Shown: positions 50,501-60,202, numbered from the stretch's first letter. The stretch is 64,000 nt of DNA from Solihabitans fulvus (GCF_008386585.1 NZ_VUOB01000021.1:124001-188000); one strand, 5' to 3'. Numbers and translations are program-made. Notes: generated from the sequence alone by a model not told the origin.

Positions 50501-50727
50501 CCCGGCAGCGCCTTCCGCAGCCGGGAAGCCAGGCGCTGCAAGGCGTTCGCCGACTCGGCTGGCGGGCGCTCGCCCCAGATCCAGTCGACGAGCGTCGCCT
50601 TCGGCACCACCCGGCCGGGTTCGAGTGCGAGGGCGATCAGCAGCGCACGCAGGCGGGCACCAGGCACGTCCGCGAGCACGCCGTCGCCAGTACGAACCTC
50701 GAACGCCCCAAGCATCGCGACCTGCAC
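47599..50727 (-). CDS. AfsR/SARP-family regulator: BTAD, NB-ARC and helical C-terminus
   Basis: About 1042 residues. A winged HTH and BTAD domain (about 1-245; LGAFEVRTGDGVLADVPGARL at the start) precede an ATPase module with Walker A GPGGSGKTRLAKE near 290 and LLILDNCEHVIESAAAF, then a long helical region (TPR-like) to the end. This is the AfsR-like plan with LuxR-associated ATPase sequence. The start was placed at GTG 50727; the ORF can extend to 50844, but that would overlap the DUF4097 gene, and a clear ribosome binding site is not seen for either. It is upstream of the DrrAB-type exporter on the same strand. Confidence 0.85.
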   Translation of the reverse strand: MQVAMLGAFEVRTGDGVLADVPGARLRALLIALALEPGRVVPKATLVDWIWGERPPAESANALQRLASRLRKALPGGLVEGQTDGYRLTVDPDAVDAVRFERLVGQARGGDDPQQAMLLREALGLWRGAAMQNVGLQDSAAFDAAVARLEGLRLAALEDRFDAEISLGHGAELVTELTDLVAAHPLRERLVAALMRALAAAGRSSEALLVYQRVREGLADALGVDPSPELSALHVALLRGEVGRREETRNNNLRAELTSFVGKDADVAAVRDLVTDHRLTTLIGPGGSGKTRLAKETVRTLLGELPDGAWVVELASIDAGGDVAQSTLAALGMRDVLLGAAPDAEPIGRVIAALRERETLLILDNCEHVIESAAAFAHRVLGECQRLRILATSREPLGITGEALWQVVPLALPSADADPGEIESSPAVRLLRDRAGAVRKDLTVDTSTSATMARVSRALDGMPLAIELAAARLRTMSLDQLANRLDDRFRLLTGGSRTALPRHRTLRAVIDWSWELLTEAERTVLRRLSVFSGGASLEAAESVCAGDAEEVLELLTALTEKSLLVTEDDRAPRYRMLGTIKEYAAHRLAEAGESDSARRAHLAYFTELVETAEPFLRRAEQLEWLAALGIEHDNISSAMRGAIAAGEAQEAMRLAAAAGWYWWLSGHKAEGNELITVAATVPGEVADEIRAMVYGLVSMFLSSGRGDAQTAAEWIREAYRLSQLSQHGNPMLGLIAPLERLLREPDASLLAFEPLLDNEDPWVRALARLHLGKMRIMLGQGSRDADAFLETAVAEFRAIGERWGLSFALIELANRIAVRGEFARACEYYEQAIAVVAEVGAVEDVIGMRSRQALLYWLLGDRESSAAAMAEAQRHAKRVAWPDALAELALARAELARWNGDTEQAYQQLGVVTTVLGNDVEQANLRAVTHDLLGYLADDLDEARNHRAAACQAASEVDYAPMLAQVIVGVADLALRREQYEQAARLLAASVGVRGLPNRAQPDDARIEQAARRHLGDARFAEAIEEGTQTDWRQLVKVALAD

Positions 50728-50812
50728 CGAGCCGATTGTGCCATGGTCAACCGGCACGTCCGCGCCATCGGCGGGACGTCGTGGCGCCACGGTGGCACCA
50801 CGACGCCGGGGC

Positions 50813-51649
50813 TCAGTTGGCCGCACGCCGGATGACGATGTCATCGAGCCGCGTGCGTGCGTGGATCTTGACCTGGTTGTCGAACTCGTCGGGGTTGTCC
50901 TGCGCCGACAGGGAGCTGCGCACCGATCCCTTCGTGCTTTTGGCGTCCACCCAGGCGGCGGTGCCCTCGCTGATGCCGACCTCGATGCCCCCGGAGGCGT
51001 TGATCAGCTCCGCCTGGCCGCGCGTCATCCGGCCGACCCGGATGGGACAGTTGGCCGCCTTGGCGATGACGCTGCCGTCGGCCCGGTCGATATCGAAGCT
51101 GCCGCCCGCGCTGCCGAAATCGACGTCGGACCTGGCGTGGCCGATCCAGACCCTGCCGGTCGAGCCCGCGTACCTGACGACGCCCTCGACCTCGCCGATC
51201 CGCACCCCGGCCGAGACGCCCTCGACGGTGGCGGTCCCGGCGACGTGCCCGATCTCGACCGCACCGGACACGAGGTTCGCCCGCAGCGCGGCGACGCGGT
51301 CGAGCCGGACCTGCCCCGAGGCCATGTCCAGCTCGCAGTCGCCGAGCGGGCCGTTGGCGCGCACCTCCGTCCACGCCGTGCTCAGGACCAGCCTGGATCC
51401 GGCCGGCAGCTCGACCGTGATGGCGACGGAACCGTTCCGGTCGCCCGCCTTGTTCGTCTTGACCGACAGTTCGCCGGCCGAGAAGTCGACCTTGGTGTGC
51501 TCGGCCACCTTCACGTCCGACTTGCTCGCGCTGTTGATGGGCTCGACCAGCACGACGGTGTCCGACCGCTCGCTCGCGGTGACCCGCACCTGGGCGCCCC
51601 CGGTGATCAACCTGGCCGTGATCGGCCCTGGTGTGGCGAATGTGGGCAT
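50813..51649 (-). CDS. DUF4097 beta-strand-repeat protein
   Basis: 278 residues made of repeated short strands, for example LDMASGQVRLDRVAALRANL, VSGAVEIGHVAGTATVEGVS and AGVRIGEVEGVVRYAG, each turn adding about 18-20 residues, so a right-handed beta-helix is likely. This is the DUF4097 family, often described as putative adhesin. It lacks a signal peptide. In actinomycetes it is commonly next to a small HicB/ribbon-helix-helix gene, as here (78 bp upstream). Function is unknown. Confidence 0.87.
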   Translation of the reverse strand: MPTFATPGPITARLITGGAQVRVTASERSDTVVLVEPINSASKSDVKVAEHTKVDFSAGELSVKTNKAGDRNGSVAITVELPAGSRLVLSTAWTEVRANGPLGDCELDMASGQVRLDRVAALRANLVSGAVEIGHVAGTATVEGVSAGVRIGEVEGVVRYAGSTGRVWIGHARSDVDFGSAGGSFDIDRADGSVIAKAANCPIRVGRMTRGQAELINASGGIEVGISEGTAAWVDAKSTKGSVRSSLSAQDNPDEFDNQVKIHARTRLDDIVIRRAAN

Positions 51650-51727
51650 GACAAATCTCCCCTCGTTGCGTCGTGTGTCTGCTGAGTCCGTGACCGGCGG
51701 CGGGCGGCTGAGAGCTCCGGACAGCTC

Positions 51728-52219
51728 TCAGCCGACCCAGCCGGTGAAGTGCCCGTCGCCGCGCCCGCGCCGCTTCGGCTGGTCACCGGCGAGCGCCGCG
51801 CCGACCACCCTGACCAGCCAGGCGTTGGTCGACAGGCCCTCGTCGCCTGCCGCCGCCTCGATGCGTTGCTTGAGCTGCTCGGGCGGGCGGAAGTTGATCC
51901 GCGACACCGCGCCGTCCTTGCCGGTGAGCGCGGGCGCGTCCGGCGCGGGACTCGGCGCGGGCTCCTCATCGTCGGTCGCCCCGTCTCCCAGAGTGACCAC
52001 GAAGAACGGGTCGCGACCGCGGAGCCGAACCTCGACCGAGCCGGGGGCCAGCTCCCTGGTGATCTCGTCCGCGGCCGCCGACAGGACCTCGAGCATGGTC
52101 AACCGGGTGGCGAACGCGACCGAGGAGGCCATGCGCTCCGCCAGCGCGGCGGCCTCACCCGGACCGGCCGCCGCGAGCAGCTCCTGGCGAAGGCTTTCGG
52201 TGTAGGGCGTGAGGTCCAT
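51728..52219 (-). CDS. Ribbon-helix-helix (HicB/CopG-like) DNA-binding protein
   Basis: 163 residues. The C-terminal part GAVSRINFRPPEQLKQRIEA followed by AAGDEGLSTNAWLVRVVGAAL is the classical ribbon-helix-helix: a strand, then two helices. The N-terminal 100 residues (MDLTPYTESLRQELL...) are of unclear function. Directly upstream lies a promoter covered by a 19-bp inverted repeat of TGGCG-type half sites, so autorepression is very likely. With the DUF4097 gene it forms a two-gene unit. The ATG at 52219 lies 6 nt after the -10, so the mRNA is probably leaderless. Confidence 0.85.
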   Translation of the reverse strand: MDLTPYTESLRQELLAAAGPGEAAALAERMASSVAFATRLTMLEVLSAAADEITRELAPGSVEVRLRGRDPFFVVTLGDGATDDEEPAPSPAPDAPALTGKDGAVSRINFRPPEQLKQRIEAAAGDEGLSTNAWLVRVVGAALAGDQPKRRGRGDGHFTGWVG

Positions 52220-52225
52220 GTGCCA

Positions 52226-52278
52226 AATATGGCGCCATGATGGCGTCATGTCAACCTCGTGACGCCATCATGGCGCCA
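52226..52278 (-). promoter_or_regulatory. Promoter with 19-bp inverted-repeat operator of the RHH gene
   Basis: Arms TGGCGCCATGATGGCGTCA (52230-52248) and its exact reverse complement (52260-52278) are separated by 11 bp. Read on the minus strand, TTGACA (52249-52254) and CATATT (52226-52231) are 17 bp apart. The left arm fills the spacer and the right arm lies just upstream. CATATT ends 6 nt before the ATG. The fit of promoter, spacing and operator is the best in the window. Confidence 0.88.
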
Positions 52279-52808
52279 CCGGCATCGAGGAAGGGCCCGA
52301 GTGGGCGTCGGCCATCGGGCCGAACCAGGGTCCAGAATAGGGTCCAGAACCGGTTGCCGACGCAGTTGACGCCGTTTCACACGGTCCGCAAAGCGCTTTA
52401 CCACCTCGGCGGAAACTAGCATGTGGCCAGTTCGCACGACATCCAGCCAGAACACGCGGCCCGGCGACAATATGCAACGGCGCATCGCGCTCCGCCCCAG
52501 CTCCAGGCGTTGATCGTCACCGTGGAACTTACTGACCGGTATCGCCCGGCGCACCCGGCCACCGCGACACGGTCTTTCTCCGTTCGACCCATCACCGCCC
52601 CGCAATTCACGTAAAATGAGCGCCTGGGAATAGTTGACTCGAATGGGGGAACGTATCTCGCCCCGATATTGACGCGCGCCTGTTCGGCGCACCCCAGGTC
52701 ATCGAACGGCGCACACGCGGCGAACCACCTACGGCAGTGACCACCGGGGAACCGGGTGCGTCGGGGCGCACCCGGGCTCCTCATCCACTCGCGCACCAGG
52801 GGACCCCG
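52279..52808. other. Intergenic region before the LuxR gene
   Basis: About 530 bp with no gene that I can support; ORFs here lack ribosome binding sites. The stretch from about 52600 to 52670 is relatively AT-rich and contains TTGACT at 52636-52641, a possible -35 for the LuxR gene, but I cannot place a -10. The rest is unremarkable. Confidence 0.3.
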
Positions 52809-53582
52809 ATGGACGAGAGCGACGACCACGTGCCAAGACCGACCGGCCTGCCGGCCACCGGTCTGTCGGTGACACCAGGCGTGTTCATCGGCGGGCGCCC
52901 CGAAGTGCTGGAGCCGCTGGTGGTCGGGCTGCACCGCTACGGCCGGTCGGGCCTGCCGGTGACCCCGCTCGACTCGCCGGAAAGCCTGACCGGGGCGATG
53001 TCCGCGCTGATCGCCGCCGCCGAACTGGCCGACGCCGACACCGTCCTGGTGCTCTCGACCAACCGACTGCTCGCGCACGATGACGGAGCCGTCGTGGGCG
53101 GACTGCGGCGGCTACCCAGGCTGCGCGTGCTGGTCGGCCACGGCGCGCAACCGCGCTGCGGTCCCCTACTGACCGAGGGGTGTCCCGCCGTCGCCATGCC
53201 GCTGCGCGTGCAGCGACTGGTCGGCCAGCTGGACATGCTGCTGGTCAGGGACCACGAGGCCGTCATCACGACCGACCCCGCGCTGTTGGTCCGCTCCTCG
53301 GACCTCACGAACCTGTTGCACGGCCTGGTGGGGACGGCCACCGAGCCGGCCGCCGAGCACGGCGCCGGCCCGACCGGCGAGCCCGCCGAGCCTGGCATCG
53401 GCGAACTGGGTCACACCGTGCTGCTTGCGCTCGCGAAGGGCGGCATCGACGAGGTCGCGGCGCAGCGATTGGGCATGTCCGTGCGCTCCTATCGGCGCCA
53501 GGTCGCCCTGGTGATGGCCAAGCTCGGTGCCCGGTCTCGGTTCGAGGCGGGCATGCTGGCCGAGCGCCGCGGCCTGATCTAG
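52809..53582 (+). CDS. LuxR-type regulator without receiver phosphorylation site
   Basis: 257 residues from ATG 52809. The C-terminal HTH (about 195-250: LLALAKGGIDEVAAQRLGMSVRSYRRQVALVMAKLGARSRF) is LuxR-like, with the usual threonine-turn region altered. The N-terminal 180 residues, with DADTVLVLSTNRLL and LPRLRVLVGHGAQPRC, resemble a receiver-like or phospholipase-D-like fold often seen in helix-turn-helix transcriptional regulators of actinomycete clusters. It converges on the DsbA-like gene, and the two TAG stops share the palindrome CTAG at 53579-53582. It could be the pathway regulator for the carboxylase cluster. Confidence 0.78.
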   Translation: MDESDDHVPRPTGLPATGLSVTPGVFIGGRPEVLEPLVVGLHRYGRSGLPVTPLDSPESLTGAMSALIAAAELADADTVLVLSTNRLLAHDDGAVVGGLRRLPRLRVLVGHGAQPRCGPLLTEGCPAVAMPLRVQRLVGQLDMLLVRDHEAVITTDPALLVRSSDLTNLLHGLVGTATEPAAEHGAGPTGEPAEPGIGELGHTVLLALAKGGIDEVAAQRLGMSVRSYRRQVALVMAKLGARSRFEAGMLAERRGLI

Positions 53583-54268
53583 AACTCGGGCGTGACGCAC
53601 CCGGGACGGGACTCGGGCAGGGCGTAGCCGGAGTGTGCGACGAAGGCCGCCATCCGGTCCATCCCCCAGTAGGCGTCCTGCCCCGCCACGAAGAACGGCA
53701 CGCCGAACACGCCGTCGGCGTCCGTCCGCTGCCGCAGCCCGCGCGCGCAGTCGCGGATCCCGGGGTCGTCGACGGCGTCGACGAGGTCCGCCGGCAGGGC
53801 CAACCCGGTCACCAGCGCGGCGAGCACCCCTCGGTCGCAGACGTCCTCCCCGCGTACCCACCTGGCCCGGTAGACCGCGTCGGTGAACGCGAAGCGCCGG
53901 TGCTCGGGCACGGCGAGCCAGACCAGGTGCGGCACCTCCCAGCGCGACGCCCCGCGCTCCGCCGTGGTGCGCGCGTCGACCGGCCGGACGCCCGGTCCGC
54001 AGCTGGCCAGGGCCAGGGTCACCGGCGCGCAGGCCAACGCGTCCGGCAACCGCACCGCGGGCCCGGCACCCTCGGCCGGCTCGAGGAACGGCAGCCACTC
54101 CATGGCGCCGGCCAACAGCGGCAGGCACCTGCCCAGCTTGCGGTGCGCGAGCCAGGAATACGGGCTGCGAAAGGAGAAGTAGCAGCGCAGGGCGTGCTGC
54201 GCGGTGTCGGCGCTGCCGGGCTGCGCCGAGACCTCGGGCAGGGCGGCCAGCAGTTCAGTGCGCCGCAT
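53579..54268 (-). CDS. DsbA-like / 2-hydroxychromene-2-carboxylate isomerase-like protein
   Basis: 229 residues of a thioredoxin-fold protein. CYFSFRSPYSWLAHRKL places SPYS where DsbA has CPHC, so it is the Ser-containing, non-redox, kappa-GST-like branch that includes HCCA isomerase. GVFGVPFFVAGQDAYWGMDR gives the cis-Pro loop (VPFF). HCCA isomerase uses glutathione, but in actinomycete clusters the branch may act as isomerase or hydrolase. The start at 54268 follows GGAG by 5 nt; the ATG 7 codons upstream lacks a ribosome binding site. It lies 48 bp after accC and is probably the last gene of that operon. Confidence 0.8.
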   Translation of the reverse strand: MRRTELLAALPEVSAQPGSADTAQHALRCYFSFRSPYSWLAHRKLGRCLPLLAGAMEWLPFLEPAEGAGPAVRLPDALACAPVTLALASCGPGVRPVDARTTAERGASRWEVPHLVWLAVPEHRRFAFTDAVYRARWVRGEDVCDRGVLAALVTGLALPADLVDAVDDPGIRDCARGLRQRTDADGVFGVPFFVAGQDAYWGMDRMAAFVAHSGYALPESRPGCVTPEF

Positions 54269-54316
54269 CGACGCTCCGTTCCTAGTCATGGCTGGGCTCT
54301 CGGCGGAGGGATCGGC

Positions 54317-55681
54317 TCAGCCGGCCGTCGCGGCCGGGGTCAACCGGTCCGCGACGCTGTCGGCGATGTCCAGTTGGTGGGTGCCCGCGACGAACTCCGG
54401 CGTTTCCAGCAGTGCCAGGTGGAAATCGAGGTTGGTGGTGATGCCGTGGCACTCCACCTCCCCGAGCGCGCGGCGCAGCACCCGCAACGCCGACGGCCGG
54501 TCCGGCGCGTGCACGATGATCTTGGCCAGCAGGGAGTCGTAGAACGGCGGCACCATGGCGCCGTCGACGAGATGGGTGTCCACCCGGACACCCGGCCCGG
54601 CCGGCAACCGCAGGCGGCTGATCCGTCCCGCGCTCGGGGCCCACTGCCGCGCCGGGTCCTCGGCGTTGAGCCGCACCTCGATCGCGTGGCCCCGCATCGC
54701 GACCCCGGCCAGCTCGGCGGGCAGCGCGTCGCCGTCCGCGATGGCGATCATGGCCGTCACGATGTCGACGCCGCTGCGCAGCTCCGACACCGGGTGCTCG
54801 ACCTGGAGCCGCGTGTTCATCTCGAGGAAGTACGGCGATCCGGCCCGGTCCACGATGAACTCGAGGGTGCCCGCGCTGCGGTAGCCGATCCGCTCGCAGC
54901 CGCGCACCGCCGCGTCGAGCAGCCGCTGCCGCGTCGCGTCGTCCAACGCGGTCGACGGCGACTCCTCGACCAGCTTCTGGCGGCGACGCTGCACCGAGCA
55001 GTCCCGCTCGCCGAGGTGCACGACGGTGCCGTGCGCGTCGGCCAGCACCTGCACCTCGACGTGCCGGCCGCCGACCACGTAGCGCTCCAGGTAGACGCGG
55101 TCGTCGCCGAACAGCGACCGCGCGGAGCCCGACGCGTCGGCCACGGCGGCGGCCAGCTCACTCCCGTCCATCGCCACCGCGATGCCCCGCCCGCCGCCGC
55201 CCGCCGCCGCCTTCACGATCACCGGGTAGCCGATGGCCTCGGCGGCGGCGCTGGCCTCGGCGAGGGAGCCGACCGGGCCGTCGGTGCCGGGCAGCGTCGG
55301 CACGCCGGCTTCGCGCATCGCGGCCCTGGCCGCGATCTTGTCGCCCATGCCGGCGACGACGCTGGCGGGCGGGCCGACGAAGGCCAGCCCGACCTCCTCG
55401 CAGGCCGACACGAACCTCGGGTCCTCGGCGAGGAATCCGTAGCCGGGATGGACGGCGTCCGCCCCGACCCTGGCCGCCGCGTAGAGGATCGAGGACACGT
55501 TGCGGTAGCTCCGGTCCGCCGGCGCCGGCCCGATGCAGACGGCGTCGTCGGCGAGCTGCACCGCGAGGCCGTCGCGGTCGGCTGCGGAGTGCGCGACGAC
55601 CGAACGCACGCCGAGGTCGCGGCAGGCGCGCACCAGTCGCACCGCGATCTCGCCCCGGTTGCAGATCAGCATGGTGCGCAT
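54317..55681 (-). CDS. accC: Acetyl-CoA carboxylase, biotin carboxylase subunit
   Basis: 454 residues, the normal AccC length. MLICNRGEIAVRLVRACRDLG starts the pre-ATP-grasp domain. KAAAGGGGRGIAVAM is the Gly-rich ATP loop, EMNTRLQVEHPVSE and IEVRLNAEDPA are signature motifs, and SGSARSLFGDDRVYLE the ATP-grasp lid region. It carboxylates biotin with ATP and bicarbonate. Stand-alone AccC is of the bacterial/plastid four-part type, unlike the AccA3-type fused alpha subunit usual in actinomycete housekeeping. accB ends 5 bp upstream, and accDA before that. The start at 55681 (MRTMLICNRG) is the first of two close ATGs. Confidence 0.95.
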   Translation of the reverse strand: MRTMLICNRGEIAVRLVRACRDLGVRSVVAHSAADRDGLAVQLADDAVCIGPAPADRSYRNVSSILYAAARVGADAVHPGYGFLAEDPRFVSACEEVGLAFVGPPASVVAGMGDKIAARAAMREAGVPTLPGTDGPVGSLAEASAAAEAIGYPVIVKAAAGGGGRGIAVAMDGSELAAAVADASGSARSLFGDDRVYLERYVVGGRHVEVQVLADAHGTVVHLGERDCSVQRRRQKLVEESPSTALDDATRQRLLDAAVRGCERIGYRSAGTLEFIVDRAGSPYFLEMNTRLQVEHPVSELRSGVDIVTAMIAIADGDALPAELAGVAMRGHAIEVRLNAEDPARQWAPSAGRISRLRLPAGPGVRVDTHLVDGAMVPPFYDSLLAKIIVHAPDRPSALRVLRRALGEVECHGITTNLDFHLALLETPEFVAGTHQLDIADSVADRLTPAATAG

Positions 55682-55686
55682 GGGGA

Positions 55687-56228
55687 TCACGCCTCGCTCG
55701 GCGCGATGCGGAACAGCGCCTGCTCGTACTCGACGACGGCGCCGTCCTCGGCGCCGATCTCCACCACGGTGCCCGCCACCGGGGACTCCACCGCGTTCAT
55801 CATCTTCATCGCCTCGACGATGCCCAGCTGGGTGCCCACCTGCACCGCGTCGCCGACCTCGACGAACGGGGCCGCGGTCGGCATGGGACGCCGGTAGAAC
55901 ACCCCGACCAGCGGCGCAGTCACCGCCGTCACCGACGGCGGCGATTCGGCCGAGGACGCCGGCTGCGGCGCGGCCAGCGTCGGGGGCGGGGTCTGCGGCC
56001 GCCAGGGCCCCGAGGGCTCGTCCGCCGCCCGGTCGGCGGTCGCGCCCTCGACCTCGATGTGCAGCTCGGCCAGCCGCAGGCTCAGCCGCTGCACGCCCTG
56101 GCCCGCGGCGATGTTGGACAGCCTGGCGGCCGCGTCCACGGCGTCCCACAGGTGCTGGGTGGCCGTGGACGGCCGGAGTTCCTCGTCCCGACGGAACACC
56201 GCGTCGAGCCCGTTCTGCTTGGTGTCGT

Positions 56229-56232
<4 letters not shown>
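55687..56232 (-). CDS. accB: Acetyl-CoA carboxylase biotin carboxyl carrier protein
   Basis: 181 residues. The C-terminal biotinyl domain (about 105-180) includes APLVGVFYRRPMPTAAPFVEVG and VEAMKMMNAV with Lys143 as the biotinylation site; the residues before form a Pro/Ala-rich linker (73-104). The N-terminal 70 residues are helical and not typical. The GTG at 56232 overlaps the accDA stop (GTGA), so the genes are coupled. Carries the carboxyl group from AccC to the transferase. Confidence 0.94.
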
Positions 56233-57932
<1,700 letters not shown>

Positions 57933-58328
57933 CCGAGCACCCCCGGCGTGCGGCCGGAGCGCGACCCGCGACGGGCCACATGTCCGCATCTGTGCACGAC
58001 TTCCCCCAATTGACTTCACCCGTACGAAAGAATGTCAATCCGAATGAAACAACCTTACCCAAGCCGCCCCCAGCGACCTTCGGAGCAAGGAGACCCGCAC
58101 CGTTCACGTTGCTGAGAGAGACTAAGTGAACGGGACGACCGAACACACCCATTGGCAGCAAGTTGCAATATTCTTCATTGCCGCCGAGCGAACTGGCAGC
58201 AAGCTGACAACACCCAAACAGAAGTAAGCAGTTGACGACTTCCACCGGTGGCGGCAATACCCACACTCTGCGTAGCAAAAGGAATGCGTAGTTATACGTA
58301 GCCTCGGTTACCGGAGAGTATTCCGTGG
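57933..58328 (-). promoter_or_regulatory. accDA upstream region with three TRCGTAG heptamers
   Basis: 396 bp between accDA and the FAD-monooxygenase stop, AT-richer than the surroundings. TGCGTAG (58269-58275), TGCGTAG (58285-58291) and TACGTAG (58295-58301) are direct repeats at 16- and 10-bp distances. Also GGCAGCAAG occurs at 58153 and 58195. Such heptamers suggest a SARP-type activator; two SARPs are encoded within 20 kb. A promoter was not placed. Confidence 0.4.
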
Positions 58329-59525
58329 TCAGATCTCGGTGCTGACGAACTTTCTGTGGTCGCGCAAAGCCACGGAGTTGAAGGTCATCGTCATCACGCG
58401 GTTCCGCAGGGCGATCGCGACCGGGTTGCGCCAGCCGCCCATGCCGGCGATGCGCCACGAACGGCGGGCGACCGGCTGCGCGCGCGGCTGACGCCGTTCC
58501 TGGTAGGCAAGCAGCCGCTCCGGCACGGAGCCTGGACCGTCGAGACAGCGGGCGAGCACCACCGCGTCCTCGATCGCGAGGCACGCGCCCTGACTGAGGT
58601 TCGTCGTCATCGCGTGCGCCGCGTCGCCAATGAGCACGACCCGGCCGTCGGTCCAGCGCCGCAACGCCGGCAGGTCGTGAATGTCGTGGCCGTTGATGGA
58701 CCGTTCCGGAGTAGCTCCGATCACCGCGGGAATCGGGGCCGGGAAGTCCGCGAGATGGGCCAGCAGGCGTTCTTTCGGGTGTTCGTCGGCGCGCCAGTCC
58801 GGTGGACCGTACACAATTCCCGCCCAGAACAGCCTGCCGTCGCCGACCTGATGGGCGACGGCGCGACAGCGGCGACCGAACATCACCCGCTCCACGCCGT
58901 CCGGTAACCAACGCCGCCCGGTGTGCGGATCGGTGTCCGGAATCAGGGCCTGCCACTGGACATAGCCGGCATAGCGCGGCGTCGTGTGCCCGAACACGGC
59001 GGCGCGGGTGCGGGACCGGATTCCGTCGGCGCCGACCAGCAGGTCCGCGCCGAGCACCTGGCCGTCCGCCAGTTCCGCCTCGACCCGGTCGGGCCGCTGG
59101 CGCACCGCGACGACCTGCTGGCCGTAGCGCACCACGTCGTCTCCGGCCAGGTCGGTGAGCGCGGCCAGCAGCACCTGGTGCAGCCGCTCCCGGCTGATGC
59201 CGAGGTCGGTCGCGCCGAGCCCCCTGCCGAGCTCGCCGATCGGCCACTGGCCGAGCGCGGCCCCCGAGGCGGTGAGGTACTCGGTGGTCTCCAGGTGGGC
59301 GGCCGCCGCCGTGACCTCCGGCGCGACGCCGAGCGCCTGTAACGCCCGGACCGCGTTGCTCCACAGGTGCCAGCCGCCGGTGGAGGTGGGCGTCGCGTCG
59401 CGCGGCTTTCGCTCGAGGACGGTGACCGGACGCCCGGCCCGAGCCAGCGCGAGCGCACTGGCCACACCGGCGACGCCGGCCCCGATGACCAACGAACTGG
59501 CCGGCTCCGGTTGCGCCGCGGCCAT
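58329..59525 (-). CDS. FAD-dependent monooxygenase (PHBH family)
   Basis: 398 residues. The FAD Rossmann motif GAGVAGVASALALARAG (16-32), the DG motif region ADLLVGADGIRSRTRAAVFG (around 158) and RVVLIGDAAHAMTTNLSQGACLAIEDAVVLA (GD motif, near 285) place it in the single-component flavin aromatic hydroxylases. Such enzymes hydroxylate or oxygenate aromatic polyketides in type II clusters. It is co-transcribed with the TetR gene (TGATG overlap), on the same strand as the carboxylase. The substrate is unknown. Confidence 0.9.
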   Translation of the reverse strand: MAAAQPEPASSLVIGAGVAGVASALALARAGRPVTVLERKPRDATPTSTGGWHLWSNAVRALQALGVAPEVTAAAAHLETTEYLTASGAALGQWPIGELGRGLGATDLGISRERLHQVLLAALTDLAGDDVVRYGQQVVAVRQRPDRVEAELADGQVLGADLLVGADGIRSRTRAAVFGHTTPRYAGYVQWQALIPDTDPHTGRRWLPDGVERVMFGRRCRAVAHQVGDGRLFWAGIVYGPPDWRADEHPKERLLAHLADFPAPIPAVIGATPERSINGHDIHDLPALRRWTDGRVVLIGDAAHAMTTNLSQGACLAIEDAVVLARCLDGPGSVPERLLAYQERRQPRAQPVARRSWRIAGMGGWRNPVAIALRNRVMTMTFNSVALRDHRKFVSTEI

Positions 59526-60202
59526 CAGCTCACCTCTTCCTCCGTGCCGTCAAAGGACAAACCGATCTGCTCGACGAGCAGATGCCTGATCAGGGTCTCG
59601 ATGCTCGGCCACGGGAACACCGGTTTGCTGATGCGGAGCATCACCATGCCGTGCAGGGTGCTCCACAGCACGGTGCCGGCGAGGAACGGGTCGAGCCTGC
59701 GCGCCACGCCCGCCTCGACGCAGCGCATCACGGCACCGACGAGACCGAAGAACACGTCGGCGCCGGGCAGCTGGTCAAGGGCGACGTCCGGCTTGTAGGT
59801 GGACACCGCGCTGAACAGCACGCGGTAGTTGCCCGGCTGCTCCAAACCGAACATGCAGTAGGCGACGCAGCGCGCCCTGAGCTCCTCCGCCGGGCCGTCG
59901 GCGGCCGAGGCGGCCTCCTCGATGACGTCCCGGAGTTCGATGAACCGCTCCTCAAGGACCGCCCACATGAGCTTTTCCTTGTCGGCGAACTGGAGGTACA
60001 CGCTGGGCGCGGACACGCCGACCTCGCGCGCGACGGCCCGCAGCGACAGGCCGTCCTCGCTGTCCACGGTCTCGAGCAGCCGGCTTGCGGCCGCGACCAA
60101 CTCGGTGCGCAGGCGACCGCCCTCGCCGCGCCGGTTGCGCTTGCGCGCCACCGGTTTCCCCGGATCGGTCGTGTCGGGTTCGGGGGTGACCTGACGACTC
60201 AT
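59525..60202 (-). CDS. TetR-family repressor with WHG-type C-terminus
   Basis: 225 residues from the ATG at 60202. The HTH (about 30-75) has LSLRAVAREVGVSAPSVYLQFADKEKLMWAV, typical of the group whose C-terminal domain is TetR_C_13/WHG; the C-terminus shows FLAGTVLWSTLHGMVMLRI. It is divergent from the DHA2 exporter gene at 60296, with 93 bp between, so it is likely to repress the exporter until the cluster product accumulates. An ATG 14 codons earlier is possible. No clear operator palindrome is seen in the gap; ACATGT at 60262-60267 is only a 6-bp core. Confidence 0.85.
   Translation of the reverse strand: MSRQVTPEPDTTDPGKPVARKRNRRGEGGRLRTELVAAASRLLETVDSEDGLSLRAVAREVGVSAPSVYLQFADKEKLMWAVLEERFIELRDVIEEAASAADGPAEELRARCVAYCMFGLEQPGNYRVLFSAVSTYKPDVALDQLPGADVFFGLVGAVMRCVEAGVARRLDPFLAGTVLWSTLHGMVMLRISKPVFPWPSIETLIRHLLVEQIGLSFDGTEEEVS

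Noticed and set aside
53180..55897. 905-codon plus-strand open frame over the DsbA-like and accC genes
   Set aside because: Antisense to two clear enzymes; translation is Arg/Gly-rich with no recognisable domain.
58032..58115. 27-codon ORF ending in Cys upstream of accDA
   Set aside because: It also ends in Cys, but it is polar (Pro/Arg/Gln-rich), lacks a ribosome binding site and is divergent from the carboxylase operon.
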